A stretch of 64,000 bases of DNA from the NCBI RefSeq assembly GCF_000732635.1, contig NZ_JPMD01000001.1:124001-188000 (forward strand), written 5' to 3'. The stretch is from Clostridium sulfidigenes (lineage in GTDB: Bacteria > Bacillota > Clostridia > Clostridiales > Clostridiaceae). The notes beneath the pieces are model-generated. The model was not told the DNA's origin, did not search any database, and worked only from the letters and a program-made list of their open reading frames with translations. Shown here piece by piece: positions 34,509 to 43,035 of this stretch. The first letter of the stretch is position 1. Every line of letters begins with the position of its first letter. The position numbers and the translations under genes are program-made.

Positions 34509-37220
34509 ATGAAAAACAAGTATATAAAAAATGTATATATTGAAAATGATAAAATTTATATAAAATCTGATAAGGAACTATCTAAGCTAGTTTTATTTAG
34601 CCCTAAGGTTCTATTAAAGGTTAATTGCTTTGAAAATGCAATTGATTTACAAGAGATAATAAAAAATAATTGGTGTTTCTTTGGCGAAAAGTCTCAGTTT
34701 ATACTGTGTAATGATTATGAGGAAACAACTTCCCTAAGGTTAAATCAAATGAAGACCGTGGGTGAAAACTATATATGTAAAGGTTTTAATTTGAAAATAG
34801 GTAAACAAATGTATGTGATTGATATATTTGTAAATGGAGAAAATGAAGTAGAGCTAATAATAGAAAAGTATAAGGATGAAAGTAGTAGCTATTTTCAAAT
34901 TGACACAAGCTATATTAGAGAGAATTTCCTACATATTAAAGGACAACTTAAGGGTTATGAAGAACTAGAAGCTAATCATAATAAAAGTTGTGGCACTGAG
35001 GATATGAAAGCTAAGTTAATGATTTACGATAGAAATCAAGAAAATCTTGAAGTAAACCCAAGTGAAGTACAAGGAGAAACATTATGGTTTAAAATTCATA
35101 TTGATGAGGTACCAAGGAATGTTGAAGGTAATGTAAATACATTGCTAATAATTGAAGATAGAGTTCTTGATGTTAAGTTTAAAGAGGAAGTAAGATTTCA
35201 AAAGATTAAGTATGAAGATGAACAGGGCATGAAGAATTTAATTATTAAATCTGAAGATAAAACTAAGAGTTTAGTCTTTGATATAAATGGGAAACTTGCT
35301 ATAGCACCTATTATTAAAAGGATGAGTTATGAAGATGGAAATATAATAATTAATGGAAATCTTAATGCTACTATAGATGTTTTTCAGGTTCCAGGGGTGG
35401 AAACTGTTATTAAGCTCAGTGCTGCAGATAACAGTATAATTATTGCAAATTCCTTAGAGGTAGTACAAGGAAGTTTTAGTTATGTAATTAGCAGCGAAGA
35501 AATAGGGGATATAAAAAGAGCATTTTCTGGGGAATGGAATTTAAAGATAGAGATGCTAGAAAATAATGAAGTTTTAGTAAGTGAAGATATATCCTATAAA
35601 AATAGTGAAGATGATATTATACTTTCTGAGATGATAAGAGGCGGAAGAGATAATATTTTAATAAAAGCTTACCTTACTGAAGTTGAAAAAAAATTAGCTT
35701 TATCAGTAGAAAGCGAAATAAATATAGATCAGATTTTATCAATATATGTTGGAAAGAATAAGTTAAAAATAAAATATAGAACTAAAGAGAATGTTGATAA
35801 ATTATTGAATTCAAGATTGATTAAAACTAATGTTGCCACTGCAAGTAGAGAGTTGACATGTAACAAGGTTGTTAAAAAGGGTAAAAAAACTTATGTTTGT
35901 CATTATAAGTGTGATAATGTGAAGGATTTCGTAGATGAGATGCTATTAAAGGGAGTAACTTTATATACACAAATTGATACTCAGGAGTTTAAAAATGTCG
36001 TATCTGAGATTAATAGATATTCTATTTTCTTTAGTAAGTATGATATAGTACAATCTAGTAAAAAATATAAAAATCTATGCTTAAAATTATATAATGATAT
36101 ATTCTTAAAGTGCCCAGTTAAAAAGAAAAGGGTACTATTTGAAAGTTTTCTAGGAAGAAATGTATCAGGAAATCCTAAGTATGTCTATAATTACTTTGTA
36201 GAGCAAGGGTTAGATAAAAAGTATGAATTAATATGGATTTTAAATAATACTGAGGATGAGGTAATAGGTAGAGCTAAAAAGGTTAAGAGGAAGACTTTGA
36301 AATATTATTATTACATGGCTACAGCTGGTTATTGGGTGTTTAATGCAAGACAAGCTGATGAAATAATTAAAAGACCAGAGGTTTCTTACTTACAAACTTG
36401 GCATGGTACACCATACAAGACCTTAGGTAATGATATGTTTAATGCAAGTATGCCAGGGGTTAAAGATGTTAATGATTATAAAGAAAAATTCTATAGAAAC
36501 TCTAGAAGATGGGATTATCTTATTGCTCAAAATAATTATTCTGCAGAGATATTTAAAAGAGCCTTTTCCTTTGATAAGGTAATGCTTCCTTATGGATATC
36601 CGGCAAATGATATTTTATACAAAGGAAACAATGAAAAATACATTAATGAATTAAAGGATAAATTCAATTTACCTAAGGATAAAAAAGTAGTAATGTATGC
36701 ACCAACATGGCGTGAGGATAATTTTTATAGAAAAGGTCATTATAAAATGACTATGGAATTAGAGCTGGATAAGATGATGAAAGCTCTAGGTGATGAGTAT
36801 ATCTTAATTTTAAGAATGCATTACTTAATTGCGAATACAATTAATGTTTCTGATTATGCTGGGTTTGTGTATGATCTGTCTCAAGGCTGTGATATACAAG
36901 AGCTTTATTTAGTATCAGATGTAATGATTACAGATTATTCATCAACTATGTTTGATTATGCAAACTTAAGAAGACCAATGGTTTTCTTTGCCTATGATTT
37001 AGATAAGTATACAAATGATTTAAGGGGAGCTTACTTTAGTTTACCAGAAGTGGCACCAGGTCCAGTGGTAAAGACTACTGAAGCAGTTATTGAGTCTTTA
37101 GAAGATATATCAAAAGTAAAAGAAGAATATAGAGAAAAAGAAGAAGCGTTCTATAATAAATTCTGTCACCTAGATGATGGATACGCAGCTAAGCGTGTTT
37201 ATGAGACAGTATTTAAATAA
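34509..37220 (+). CDS. large CDP-glycerol glycerophosphotransferase (TagF-like) with long N-terminal region
   Basis: Polymerises glycerophosphate onto a lipid-linked primer at the inner membrane face. The C-terminal catalytic domain begins near residue 537 (RVLFESFLGRNVSGNPKYVY) and has the catalytic His in LQTWHGTPYKTLGND (about residue 630), MYAPTWREDNFY, RMHYLIA, and ITDYSSTMFDYA (about residue 809). These fit PF04464. The first about 530 residues have no motif I know and look like repeated beta-strand domains; TagF homologues have shorter N-termini (whole proteins about 720-750 aa). GGGAT precedes the ATG. It is the first of three family members in this operon. Confidence 0.9.
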   Translation: MKNKYIKNVYIENDKIYIKSDKELSKLVLFSPKVLLKVNCFENAIDLQEIIKNNWCFFGEKSQFILCNDYEETTSLRLNQMKTVGENYICKGFNLKIGKQMYVIDIFVNGENEVELIIEKYKDESSSYFQIDTSYIRENFLHIKGQLKGYEELEANHNKSCGTEDMKAKLMIYDRNQENLEVNPSEVQGETLWFKIHIDEVPRNVEGNVNTLLIIEDRVLDVKFKEEVRFQKIKYEDEQGMKNLIIKSEDKTKSLVFDINGKLAIAPIIKRMSYEDGNIIINGNLNATIDVFQVPGVETVIKLSAADNSIIIANSLEVVQGSFSYVISSEEIGDIKRAFSGEWNLKIEMLENNEVLVSEDISYKNSEDDIILSEMIRGGRDNILIKAYLTEVEKKLALSVESEINIDQILSIYVGKNKLKIKYRTKENVDKLLNSRLIKTNVATASRELTCNKVVKKGKKTYVCHYKCDNVKDFVDEMLLKGVTLYTQIDTQEFKNVVSEINRYSIFFSKYDIVQSSKKYKNLCLKLYNDIFLKCPVKKKRVLFESFLGRNVSGNPKYVYNYFVEQGLDKKYELIWILNNTEDEVIGRAKKVKRKTLKYYYYMATAGYWVFNARQADEIIKRPEVSYLQTWHGTPYKTLGNDMFNASMPGVKDVNDYKEKFYRNSRRWDYLIAQNNYSAEIFKRAFSFDKVMLPYGYPANDILYKGNNEKYINELKDKFNLPKDKKVVMYAPTWREDNFYRKGHYKMTMELELDKMMKALGDEYILILRMHYLIANTINVSDYAGFVYDLSQGCDIQELYLVSDVMITDYSSTMFDYANLRRPMVFFAYDLDKYTNDLRGAYFSLPEVAPGPVVKTTEAVIESLEDISKVKEEYREKEEAFYNKFCHLDDGYAAKRVYETVFK

Positions 37221-37258
37221 AATATAAATATAAAATGGATTTAGTGGAGGAGAAATAA

Positions 37259-37984
37259 ATGAAAGCAGTAATTTTAGCAGCAGGCATGGGAAGTAGATTA
37301 GGAGATATAACTAAGGAAATTCCAAAGGCTTTATTGCCAGTTGAGAATACAACTTTATTAGGAAGAATATTAAATGATATTAAAGAAATGGAAAGTGTTG
37401 AAGAAATCTTAATAATAACAGGCTATAAATCAGAAAAAATAAGTGAATATGTTAGCGAAAACTTTTCTGAATTAAATATTACCTTAAGATATAATGCAGA
37501 GTACAATACAAGTAATAATATTTACTCAGTTCATCTTTGTGAAGAAGAATTAAAAGACGGATTTATATTATTTAATTGTGATATCATATACAATCCATTA
37601 ATATTAAAGGATATTGATAAAACTAATGATAGTTTTATGATTGTAAACACAAATATAGTTTTAGATGAAGAAGAAATGAAAGTAAAAGTAAATGGTAATA
37701 GAATAGTAGAAGTTAGTAAGAAAATAGCACCTAAGGAAGGCTTTGGCGAATACATAGGAATTTTAAAATTTGAAAAGAATGAAGCACAAGCTACATTTGA
37801 AGAGATAAAAAGACTTGTTAATAATGGAGAGGTTAATATTTATTACGAAGATGCAATAAATAATATACTTGGTAATATTAAAGTTAATGCAAAAGAAGTA
37901 AATGAATTTAAATGTACTGAAATAGATACTGAAGAAGATTATAAGAGAGTACTAGATAGTATAGTACAATTTAACATAAAATAA
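37259..37984 (+). CDS. sugar-/polyol-phosphate nucleotidyltransferase (MobA/LicC-like)
   Basis: Activates a phosphorylated alcohol or sugar with CTP or another NTP. The 241-aa protein has the NTP-binding AVILAAGMGSRLGDITKEIPKALLPV at the N-terminus, NTSNNIYSVHLCEEEL, and the metal-binding FNCDIIYNP. The KALLPV and NNIYS segments resemble LicC-type choline-phosphate cytidylyltransferases. GGAGGAG precedes the ATG. The next gene makes glycerol-1-phosphate, so the likely pair reaction is CDP-activation of sn-glycerol-1-phosphate, distinct from the glycerol-3-phosphate route of TagD. This pairing is inference from position. Confidence 0.8.
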   Translation: MKAVILAAGMGSRLGDITKEIPKALLPVENTTLLGRILNDIKEMESVEEILIITGYKSEKISEYVSENFSELNITLRYNAEYNTSNNIYSVHLCEEELKDGFILFNCDIIYNPLILKDIDKTNDSFMIVNTNIVLDEEEMKVKVNGNRIVEVSKKIAPKEGFGEYIGILKFEKNEAQATFEEIKRLVNNGEVNIYYEDAINNILGNIKVNAKEVNEFKCTEIDTEEDYKRVLDSIVQFNIK

Positions 37985-38003
37985 GAATAAAGAGGCGATT
38001 ACG

Positions 38004-39047
38004 TTGGAAAATAAGTTTCAATTACCAAATCTACTTAAAGTTGAACGAAACGTTATTAGTGATATAAAAAGTATTTTAGAAGAAGAAAATATTAAGTATT
38101 CTAAGTATGTATTTGTTGTTGATGAGAATCTAATTAATGTTTATAAGGATAAAATAGATTTTATAATTAACCAATTAGGAGAAGATAATTATATTTTCTG
38201 TGTCACTGATAATAGTATAAAGGAAGTTAGTAAGTTAAATGAAAAAGTATTTAACTTTAAGGCAGATTTAATAATAGGATTTGGTGGAGGTAGAGTATTA
38301 GATATATGTAAGTACGTTTCTTTTATGAGTAGAGTTAAATTTATTAGTATGCCAACTGCTTTAGCTCATGATGGGATAGCATCACCTATAGCTGTTCTAA
38401 AAGATAAAACCGGAATTACAAATAGTTGTGGTTGTGAACCCGCAACTGCAATTTTAATTGATTTAGATATAATTAAAAGTTCACCTCTTATATTAAAGCA
38501 ATCAGGGGTGGGAGATTTAATATCTAATATAGTGGCATTGAAGGATTGGAAATTGGCAGAGAAATATAATGGTGAACGCATCAATGATTTTGCTGTAATG
38601 CTATCTAAAAGTTCAATTGCGTCTATAATAACTAGAGAAGAAATGTCATTGGATGATTATAAGTTTTTAGAGACTTTAAGTTATGCATTAATAATGAGTG
38701 GAGTAGCTATGGAAATAGCAGGCACTAGTAGACCTTGTAGTGGATCAGAGCATATGATTAGTCATTCCATTGATTACATATTAGGTGGTAGGGCACCCCA
38801 TGGAATTCAGGTAGCTTTGGGTACAATAATTTCCTTAATGCTATATAAGGAAGATTATTCAAACATAATAGATATATATAAAAGATTAGAAATTAGTCTT
38901 CCTAAATTGACACGAGAAGAATTTTTAAGGGTTATGGATTATGCACCTGAAACAAGAAAAGGTAGATATACTATTTTTGATACAATTGATGATAAAAAGG
39001 TGTATGAAAATATCTATGAAGAATTGTCTCATATGGGAATATTTTAA
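38004..39047 (+). CDS. sn-glycerol-1-phosphate dehydrogenase family protein (AraM/EgsA-like)
   Basis: Reduces dihydroxyacetone phosphate to sn-glycerol-1-phosphate with NAD(P)H and a metal ion. It starts at TTG 38004, after AGAGGCG. The 347-aa protein has IIGFGGGRVLDICKY (nucleotide-binding glycine turn), PTALAHDGIASPIAVL, SGVGDLISNIVALKDWKLA (metal Asp), PCSGSEHMISHSID (metal His) and APHGIQVALG (metal His). These match the glycerol-1-phosphate dehydrogenases rather than glycerol dehydrogenase. Its place between a nucleotidyltransferase and polymerases ties it to a wall polymer, not to archaeal-type lipids. Confidence 0.88.
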   Translation: MENKFQLPNLLKVERNVISDIKSILEEENIKYSKYVFVVDENLINVYKDKIDFIINQLGEDNYIFCVTDNSIKEVSKLNEKVFNFKADLIIGFGGGRVLDICKYVSFMSRVKFISMPTALAHDGIASPIAVLKDKTGITNSCGCEPATAILIDLDIIKSSPLILKQSGVGDLISNIVALKDWKLAEKYNGERINDFAVMLSKSSIASIITREEMSLDDYKFLETLSYALIMSGVAMEIAGTSRPCSGSEHMISHSIDYILGGRAPHGIQVALGTIISLMLYKEDYSNIIDIYKRLEISLPKLTREEFLRVMDYAPETRKGRYTIFDTIDDKKVYENIYEELSHMGIF

Positions 39048-39051
39048 AGAT

Positions 39052-39076
39052 GAGGGTTGTTATCGACAACTCTCTT
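39052..39076 (+). terminator. hairpin after the dehydrogenase gene
   Basis: GAGGGTTGT (39052-39060) pairs with ACAACTCTC (39066-39074), one G-T pair, loop TATCG, then TTT. The tail is weak, so it may attenuate rather than stop transcription into the next polymerase gene. Confidence 0.5.
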
Positions 39077-39163
39077 TAAGAGTTTTCATAAAATTTACAA
39101 TAATAGTTGTAAAATAAATATAGCATTGTATAATTATGCTAAAGGGTTAGGAGACGAAGTGAT

Positions 39164-40366
39164 ATGAATATAGTTAAAACATTAAAGAAGGTAGTATTCT
39201 TTTTTGTGACATGTGTATATAAAAGTCTTTATAAACATATAAAGGTTGATGAAAAGACAATTCTATTTGTGGCCCACTTGGGTAGAGGCTATTTGTGCAA
39301 TCCCAAGTATATATATGAATATATGCAAGGAAAAGAGGAATTAAATGACTTTAAATATGTTTGGGCATTAAAAAACCCCAATATAGAAATTCAAGGTGCT
39401 AAGGTAATTAAGTATAGAGGCCTTAAGTATTTTTATTATCTTGCAAAATCTAAGTTTTGGGTAATAAACTCTAAATTGCCTGAGTACTGCATTAAGAAGA
39501 AAAATCAAGTATATATTCAATGCTGGCATGGGACTCCTTTAAAGAGATTGGCCCACGATATTTCTGTTGCAGAGGAAACAACATTTTTTAGATCTAAGCA
39601 AACTAGAGATGAGATGTTAAAGTCCTATGATATAGATGTAGCTAGATATAATTATTTACTTTCTCCTAATAGACATTCTACTGAAAAATTTATGAGCTGT
39701 TTTAATATTGAAAGAGAAAGAGTAATTGAAACTGGATATCCAAGAAATGATTTTTTAGTTAATATAACTGGGGAGAAAATAGAAGAAATAAAAAATAGAC
39801 TAAACATACCTAAAGATAAGAAGGTAATATTATATTGTCCAACTTGGAGAGATAATAAGTTTAATGATAAAGGTTATTATTTTGAGCTAAAGGTAAACTT
39901 TAATATGTGGCATGAGAATTTAGGAAATGATTGGGTAGTAATTTTCAAACCACACTACTTAATTGCCAATAAGTTTGATTCTAAGGGTTTAGAGGATTTC
40001 CTATATATTTTCCCGGAAAATTATGATATTAACGAATTATATGTAGTAAGTGATATTTTAATTACGGATTATTCAAGCACATTTTTTGATTACTCTATTT
40101 TAAATAGACCTATACTTTTCTATATGTATGATAAAAAAGAGTATAAAGAGGAATTAAGAGGTTTTTATTTAGATGTAAACAAAGATTTGCCAGGACCAAT
40201 ATTTGAAAATGAAAATGAGTTAATAGAAGCTATAAAAGATAAAAACATATTTGAAACTTATAAGGATATTCTGAAGAAATTTATTGGTCAATACCATGAG
40301 TTTGAAGATGGACATGCTTCTCAGAAGGTGGTTGAGAAATTAATCATAAGGGAAAGATTAAAATGA
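39164..40366 (+). CDS. CDP-glycerol glycerophosphotransferase family protein, second copy
   Basis: A 400-aa TagB/TagF-family enzyme without the long N-terminal region of the first copy. It has a short N-terminal amphipathic helix, FVAHLGRGYLCNPKYIYEYM, the catalytic His in QCWHGTPLKRLAHDI (about residue 121), YCPTWRDNKF, FKPHYLIANKF and ITDYSSTFFDYS (about residue 301). It might be a primase (one or few units) or a second polymerase. AGGAGAC lies upstream of the ATG. It overlaps the third copy by four bases (ATGA). Confidence 0.88.
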   Translation: MNIVKTLKKVVFFFVTCVYKSLYKHIKVDEKTILFVAHLGRGYLCNPKYIYEYMQGKEELNDFKYVWALKNPNIEIQGAKVIKYRGLKYFYYLAKSKFWVINSKLPEYCIKKKNQVYIQCWHGTPLKRLAHDISVAEETTFFRSKQTRDEMLKSYDIDVARYNYLLSPNRHSTEKFMSCFNIERERVIETGYPRNDFLVNITGEKIEEIKNRLNIPKDKKVILYCPTWRDNKFNDKGYYFELKVNFNMWHENLGNDWVVIFKPHYLIANKFDSKGLEDFLYIFPENYDINELYVVSDILITDYSSTFFDYSILNRPILFYMYDKKEYKEELRGFYLDVNKDLPGPIFENENELIEAIKDKNIFETYKDILKKFIGQYHEFEDGHASQKVVEKLIIRERLK

Positions 40367-41460
40367 AAAATATAATAGTGTATTGTATATTGGCTGTGGT
40401 GAATTTAATAACATATCCCCTAAAAGTGAAAAGTAATAAAATTACCTTCATATGTTATTGTAGTGATAAATTGAAAAGGGATTTTAAACTTATTTCAAAG
40501 AAATTAGAGAAAGAGGACTCCTATGAATTAGTGTATGTACTCACTAATTATGAAAATTCCCTAAAAGGAAATGTGGCATTTTTATTTAATTGTATGAAGC
40601 AAGTGTATCATGTAAATACATCAAAGGTAGTGCTTTTAGATTATAATAATTTTGTTGTATCTAATTTCAAGAAAAAGGAAGTAAAGGTAATACAAGTTTG
40701 GCATGCTTGTGGTGCTATTAAAAAGTTTGGGAATGATATAGAAAGAGAATATCCAATAAAAAATTATGACTATGTTTTAGCTACTTCAGAAGAGTGGAAA
40801 AAGCATTACTCAACTGCCTTTGGGGTTAGTGAAAATAGTGTTCTCCCTATAGGAATTCCTTTAACGGACAATCTTTTTTCTAAAGAAAAGATGAAAAAGT
40901 ACAAAAGACATATGCTCAAGAAATTCCCAAGTATAAAAGGGAAAAAAGTTATAGTCTATGCACCTACATTTAGAGGAGACCCAATATATGATATAAAATA
41001 TCAAGATATAAATTTGCAATACTTAAAGGAACAATTGGGAGATGAGTATGTAATAATATACAAGCTTCATCCTTCCTTGGGAGACAGAGTAATTGCCAAT
41101 GATGAAAGTATTATTGATGGAAACAGTGAAAGTATAAAAAGATTATTTTCCATTGCAGATTACTTGATTTCAGATTATTCATCAGTGATTTTTGATTTTT
41201 CAATAATGAAAAAGCCAATGATATTCTTTGTGCCAGATTTGGAACAATACAAAAAAGAACGGGGAATATATATGGACTACGAAGAAACTATGCCAGGCCC
41301 TATCTGTAAAACTGAAGAAGAAATAGTACAGGCTATTTTAAGTGAAATTTCTTATTCTGATAAAATAGAAGAGTTTAAAAATAAATACTTTAAATATCAA
41401 GATGGTAAATCCACTGAAAGAGTAGTAGAGCTAATAGCAAATTTATGTAAGGGGGTCTGA
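40363..41460 (+). CDS. CDP-glycerol glycerophosphotransferase family protein, third copy, ending inside a REP palindrome
   Basis: A 365-aa family member. The catalytic-His block reads QVWHACGAIKKFGND (usual WHGTP), a form seen in more divergent TagF-like proteins, so its acceptor or reaction may differ. YAPTFRGDPIYD, YKLHPSLGD and ISDYSSVIFDFS follow. Its start overlaps the stop of the second copy. The last codons GGG-GTC-TGA (KGV after LC) are the left half of a REP palindrome at 41451-41465, so a REP insertion has supplied the stop codon and replaced the original C-terminus. Confidence 0.87.
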   Translation: MKNIIVYCILAVVNLITYPLKVKSNKITFICYCSDKLKRDFKLISKKLEKEDSYELVYVLTNYENSLKGNVAFLFNCMKQVYHVNTSKVVLLDYNNFVVSNFKKKEVKVIQVWHACGAIKKFGNDIEREYPIKNYDYVLATSEEWKKHYSTAFGVSENSVLPIGIPLTDNLFSKEKMKKYKRHMLKKFPSIKGKKVIVYAPTFRGDPIYDIKYQDINLQYLKEQLGDEYVIIYKLHPSLGDRVIANDESIIDGNSESIKRLFSIADYLISDYSSVIFDFSIMKKPMIFFVPDLEQYKKERGIYMDYEETMPGPICKTEEEIVQAILSEISYSDKIEEFKNKYFKYQDGKSTERVVELIANLCKGV

Positions 41461-41539
41461 CCCCCTAACAAAATTTGTAAGGGGGTCAGACCCCGAGGAA
41501 AAAAAATCCAGGGGGTCAGACCCCGAGGATTTTTTTTCC
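41447..41539. repeat. three REP palindromes on the left of the RAYT gene
   Basis: GTAA-G-GGGGTCTGACCCCC (41447-41465), GTAA-G-GGGGTCAGACCCC (41477-41494) and GGGGTCAGACCCC (41512-41524). The third is nested in a larger perfect inverted repeat, GGAAAAAAAATCC (41497-41509) with GGATTTTTTTTCC (41527-41539), which should work as a strong terminator. The GTAA motifs point the same way as the transposase gene. Confidence 0.92.
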
Positions 41540-41665
41540 AATTTGAAGAAGGATATTTTTTAATATTCTTCTTTTTTTTATTTAAAGATATTTGTTTTAA
41601 ATGTTTAAAATAAATATCCAAGGATATAATCTAAAGGAATAAAATTCCATAGAAGGAGATTGTAT

Positions 41666-42208
41666 ATGGCTAGGAAACTTCGTATTTGGTATACTGGAGC
41701 AATATATCATGTTATGTGTAGAGGAAATCGTAAAAAAGATATATTTTTAGACAGTGAGGATTATCAAGTATATTTAAAAATTGTAAAAAAGGTTAAAGAA
41801 GAATTAGATTTTGATATTTATAGTTATTGCTTGATGACGAACCACGTACATTTAGCAATTGGTACTAAAGATGATGACATAGGAAATATCATGAAAAAGA
41901 TAAACATGCTGTATTCTATTTACTTTAATAGAAAGTATGATTTGATAGGACACCTATTTCAAGGAAGATACAGATCAGAATTAATACAAGAAGATAAGTA
42001 TATATTAGAGGTTAGTAGATATATACACTTAAATCCCTTAAGAGCAAATATGGTAACAAATGCCCAAGATTATAAATGGAGTAGCTATAGTACGTATTTG
42101 GGATTATCAAAGGAAAAAATAATAAATACAGAAAGAATACTTTCTTACTTTGGAGAAATAAATGCAAGAAAATCATACAAGGTATTTATTGATAATGGTA
42201 TTAGATAG
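41666..42208 (+). CDS. REP-associated tyrosine transposase (RAYT, Y1 HUH family)
   Basis: A single-strand DNA nuclease of the IS200/IS605 superfamily that is thought to act on REP hairpins rather than move its own element. AAGGAG at 41653-41658 selects ATG 41666 (180 aa). The N-terminus RKLRIWYTGAIYHVMCRGN and the HUH motif in SYCLMTNHVHLAIG are diagnostic. GHLFQGRYRSELIQED and VSRYIHLNPLRANMV follow, the latter region holding candidate catalytic tyrosines, and WSSYSTYLG closes the domain. There is no TnpB and no IS200-type ends, only REP palindromes on both sides. The frame is intact, so the protein is probably made. Confidence 0.93.
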   Translation: MARKLRIWYTGAIYHVMCRGNRKKDIFLDSEDYQVYLKIVKKVKEELDFDIYSYCLMTNHVHLAIGTKDDDIGNIMKKINMLYSIYFNRKYDLIGHLFQGRYRSELIQEDKYILEVSRYIHLNPLRANMVTNAQDYKWSSYSTYLGLSKEKIINTERILSYFGEINARKSYKVFIDNGIR

Positions 42209-42239
42209 GATGTAATAAAATGTAATGGAGTAAAAAAAT

Positions 42240-42311
42240 GTAACGGGGTCTGACCCCCTAACAGTTTTTGGAAGGGGGTCTGACCCCCCTCCAAAAAAAG
42301 GGTGCGACCCC
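42240..42311. repeat. REP palindromes on the right of the RAYT gene
   Basis: GTAA-C-GGGGTCTGACCCC (42240-42257) is preceded by two decayed GTAA flanks (AAAATGTAATGG). A second copy, GGGGGTCTGACCCCC around 42274-42288, is extended by TTTTTGGA/TCCAAAAA arms, and a degenerate GGGTGCGACCCC ends at 42311, nine bases before the end of the CBS gene on the other strand. Confidence 0.9.
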
Positions 42312-42320
42312 AACTTTAAA

Positions 42321-42749
42321 TTACATTTGGTTACCTGTTGGTTCAGATATACTCTTAAGAGCATCTTGGGCATTGTCAGAAAGAATAGGTTCAAGGGAAA
42401 TATCTCCCAGTGAAACAATACCTACAAGACTATTATTTTCTACAATTGGAAGTCTACGTATCTGTTCTCTACTCATTATTTCAGCAGCATCATGAACATC
42501 CATTTCTGGGTTCCCTACAGTAGGATTTGAAGTCATGATATTTCTCACTTTTGTTTGGGCTGAATCCTGACCTGAGGCTACAGATCTTAAAGCAATATCA
42601 CGATCAGTAACTATACCATTTATCATTTTATTACTACATACTGGTATGGAACCAACATTATATTGTTTCATAAGTTGAGCAGCTTTCTCAATAGAATCCT
42701 CTGGGGTTAAACAAGCAACATCTTTTGACATAATTTCTTTTACTTTCAT
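42321..42749 (-). CDS. tandem CBS-domain protein
   Basis: CBS pairs sense adenine nucleotides and regulate partner proteins; stand-alone ones act in the cytoplasm. GGAGGTG on the minus strand selects ATG 42749 (142 aa) rather than the upstream in-frame ATG at 42779. Two CBS motifs are seen: VKEIMSKDVACLTPEDSIEKAAQLM...GSIPVCSNKMINGIVTDRDIALR and VRNIMTSNPTVGNPEMDVHDAAEIM...RRLPIVENNSLVGIVSLGDI. The length is the usual two-repeat size. No effector domain is fused, and the neighbours do not reveal its partner. Confidence 0.92.
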   Translation of the reverse strand: MKVKEIMSKDVACLTPEDSIEKAAQLMKQYNVGSIPVCSNKMINGIVTDRDIALRSVASGQDSAQTKVRNIMTSNPTVGNPEMDVHDAAEIMSREQIRRLPIVENNSLVGIVSLGDISLEPILSDNAQDALKSISEPTGNQM

Positions 42750-42943
42750 TAATTTCACCTCCATATATAGAGTAACCAATTAAATTATTATTTATTAGCT
42801 AGGAATTCTAAAATTTTTTGAAATTGATACTAGATATAGGTCTATATATGAGTCTATAAAAATCAAGAAAGCCTAAAAGATTTTTAAATTAGCCTAAAAA
42901 TTCAAAATATTCTAAAAACAACCTAAAAATTCTAGCAAAATAG

Positions 42944-42972
42944 TTACATTTTTTTAATAATTATGGTAATAT
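42944..42972 (+). promoter_or_regulatory. promoter of the M4 protease gene
   Basis: TTACAT (42944-42949), a 17-base spacer and TAATAT (42967-42972) give a reasonable housekeeping promoter with a leader of about 57 nt. Upstream, 42860-42940 holds several near-repeats of CCTAAAAATTC, an AT-rich tract of unknown role. Confidence 0.55.
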
Positions 42973-43035
42973 GATAAATAGGTGTTGACTAAATTATTAA
43001 AGTCGGGCCATTTGCTAGAGAAATGGGGGATAATT

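Larger units (their letters stand above)
41447..42311 (+). mobile_element. REPtron: RAYT transposase gene flanked by REP palindromes
   Basis: A single Y1 transposase gene is bracketed by three REP palindromes on the left and two intact plus one degenerate copy on the right, with GTAA next to the hairpins in the same orientation on both sides. This is the arrangement described for REP-associated tyrosine transposases. The REP family is dispersed up to 33 kb away but was not seen before 8.4 kb or after 42.3 kb. Confidence 0.85.

Noticed and set aside
41451..42311. REP cluster considered as a CRISPR array
   Set aside because: The units are palindromes in mixed orientation with irregular, non-unique spacing and no cas genes.
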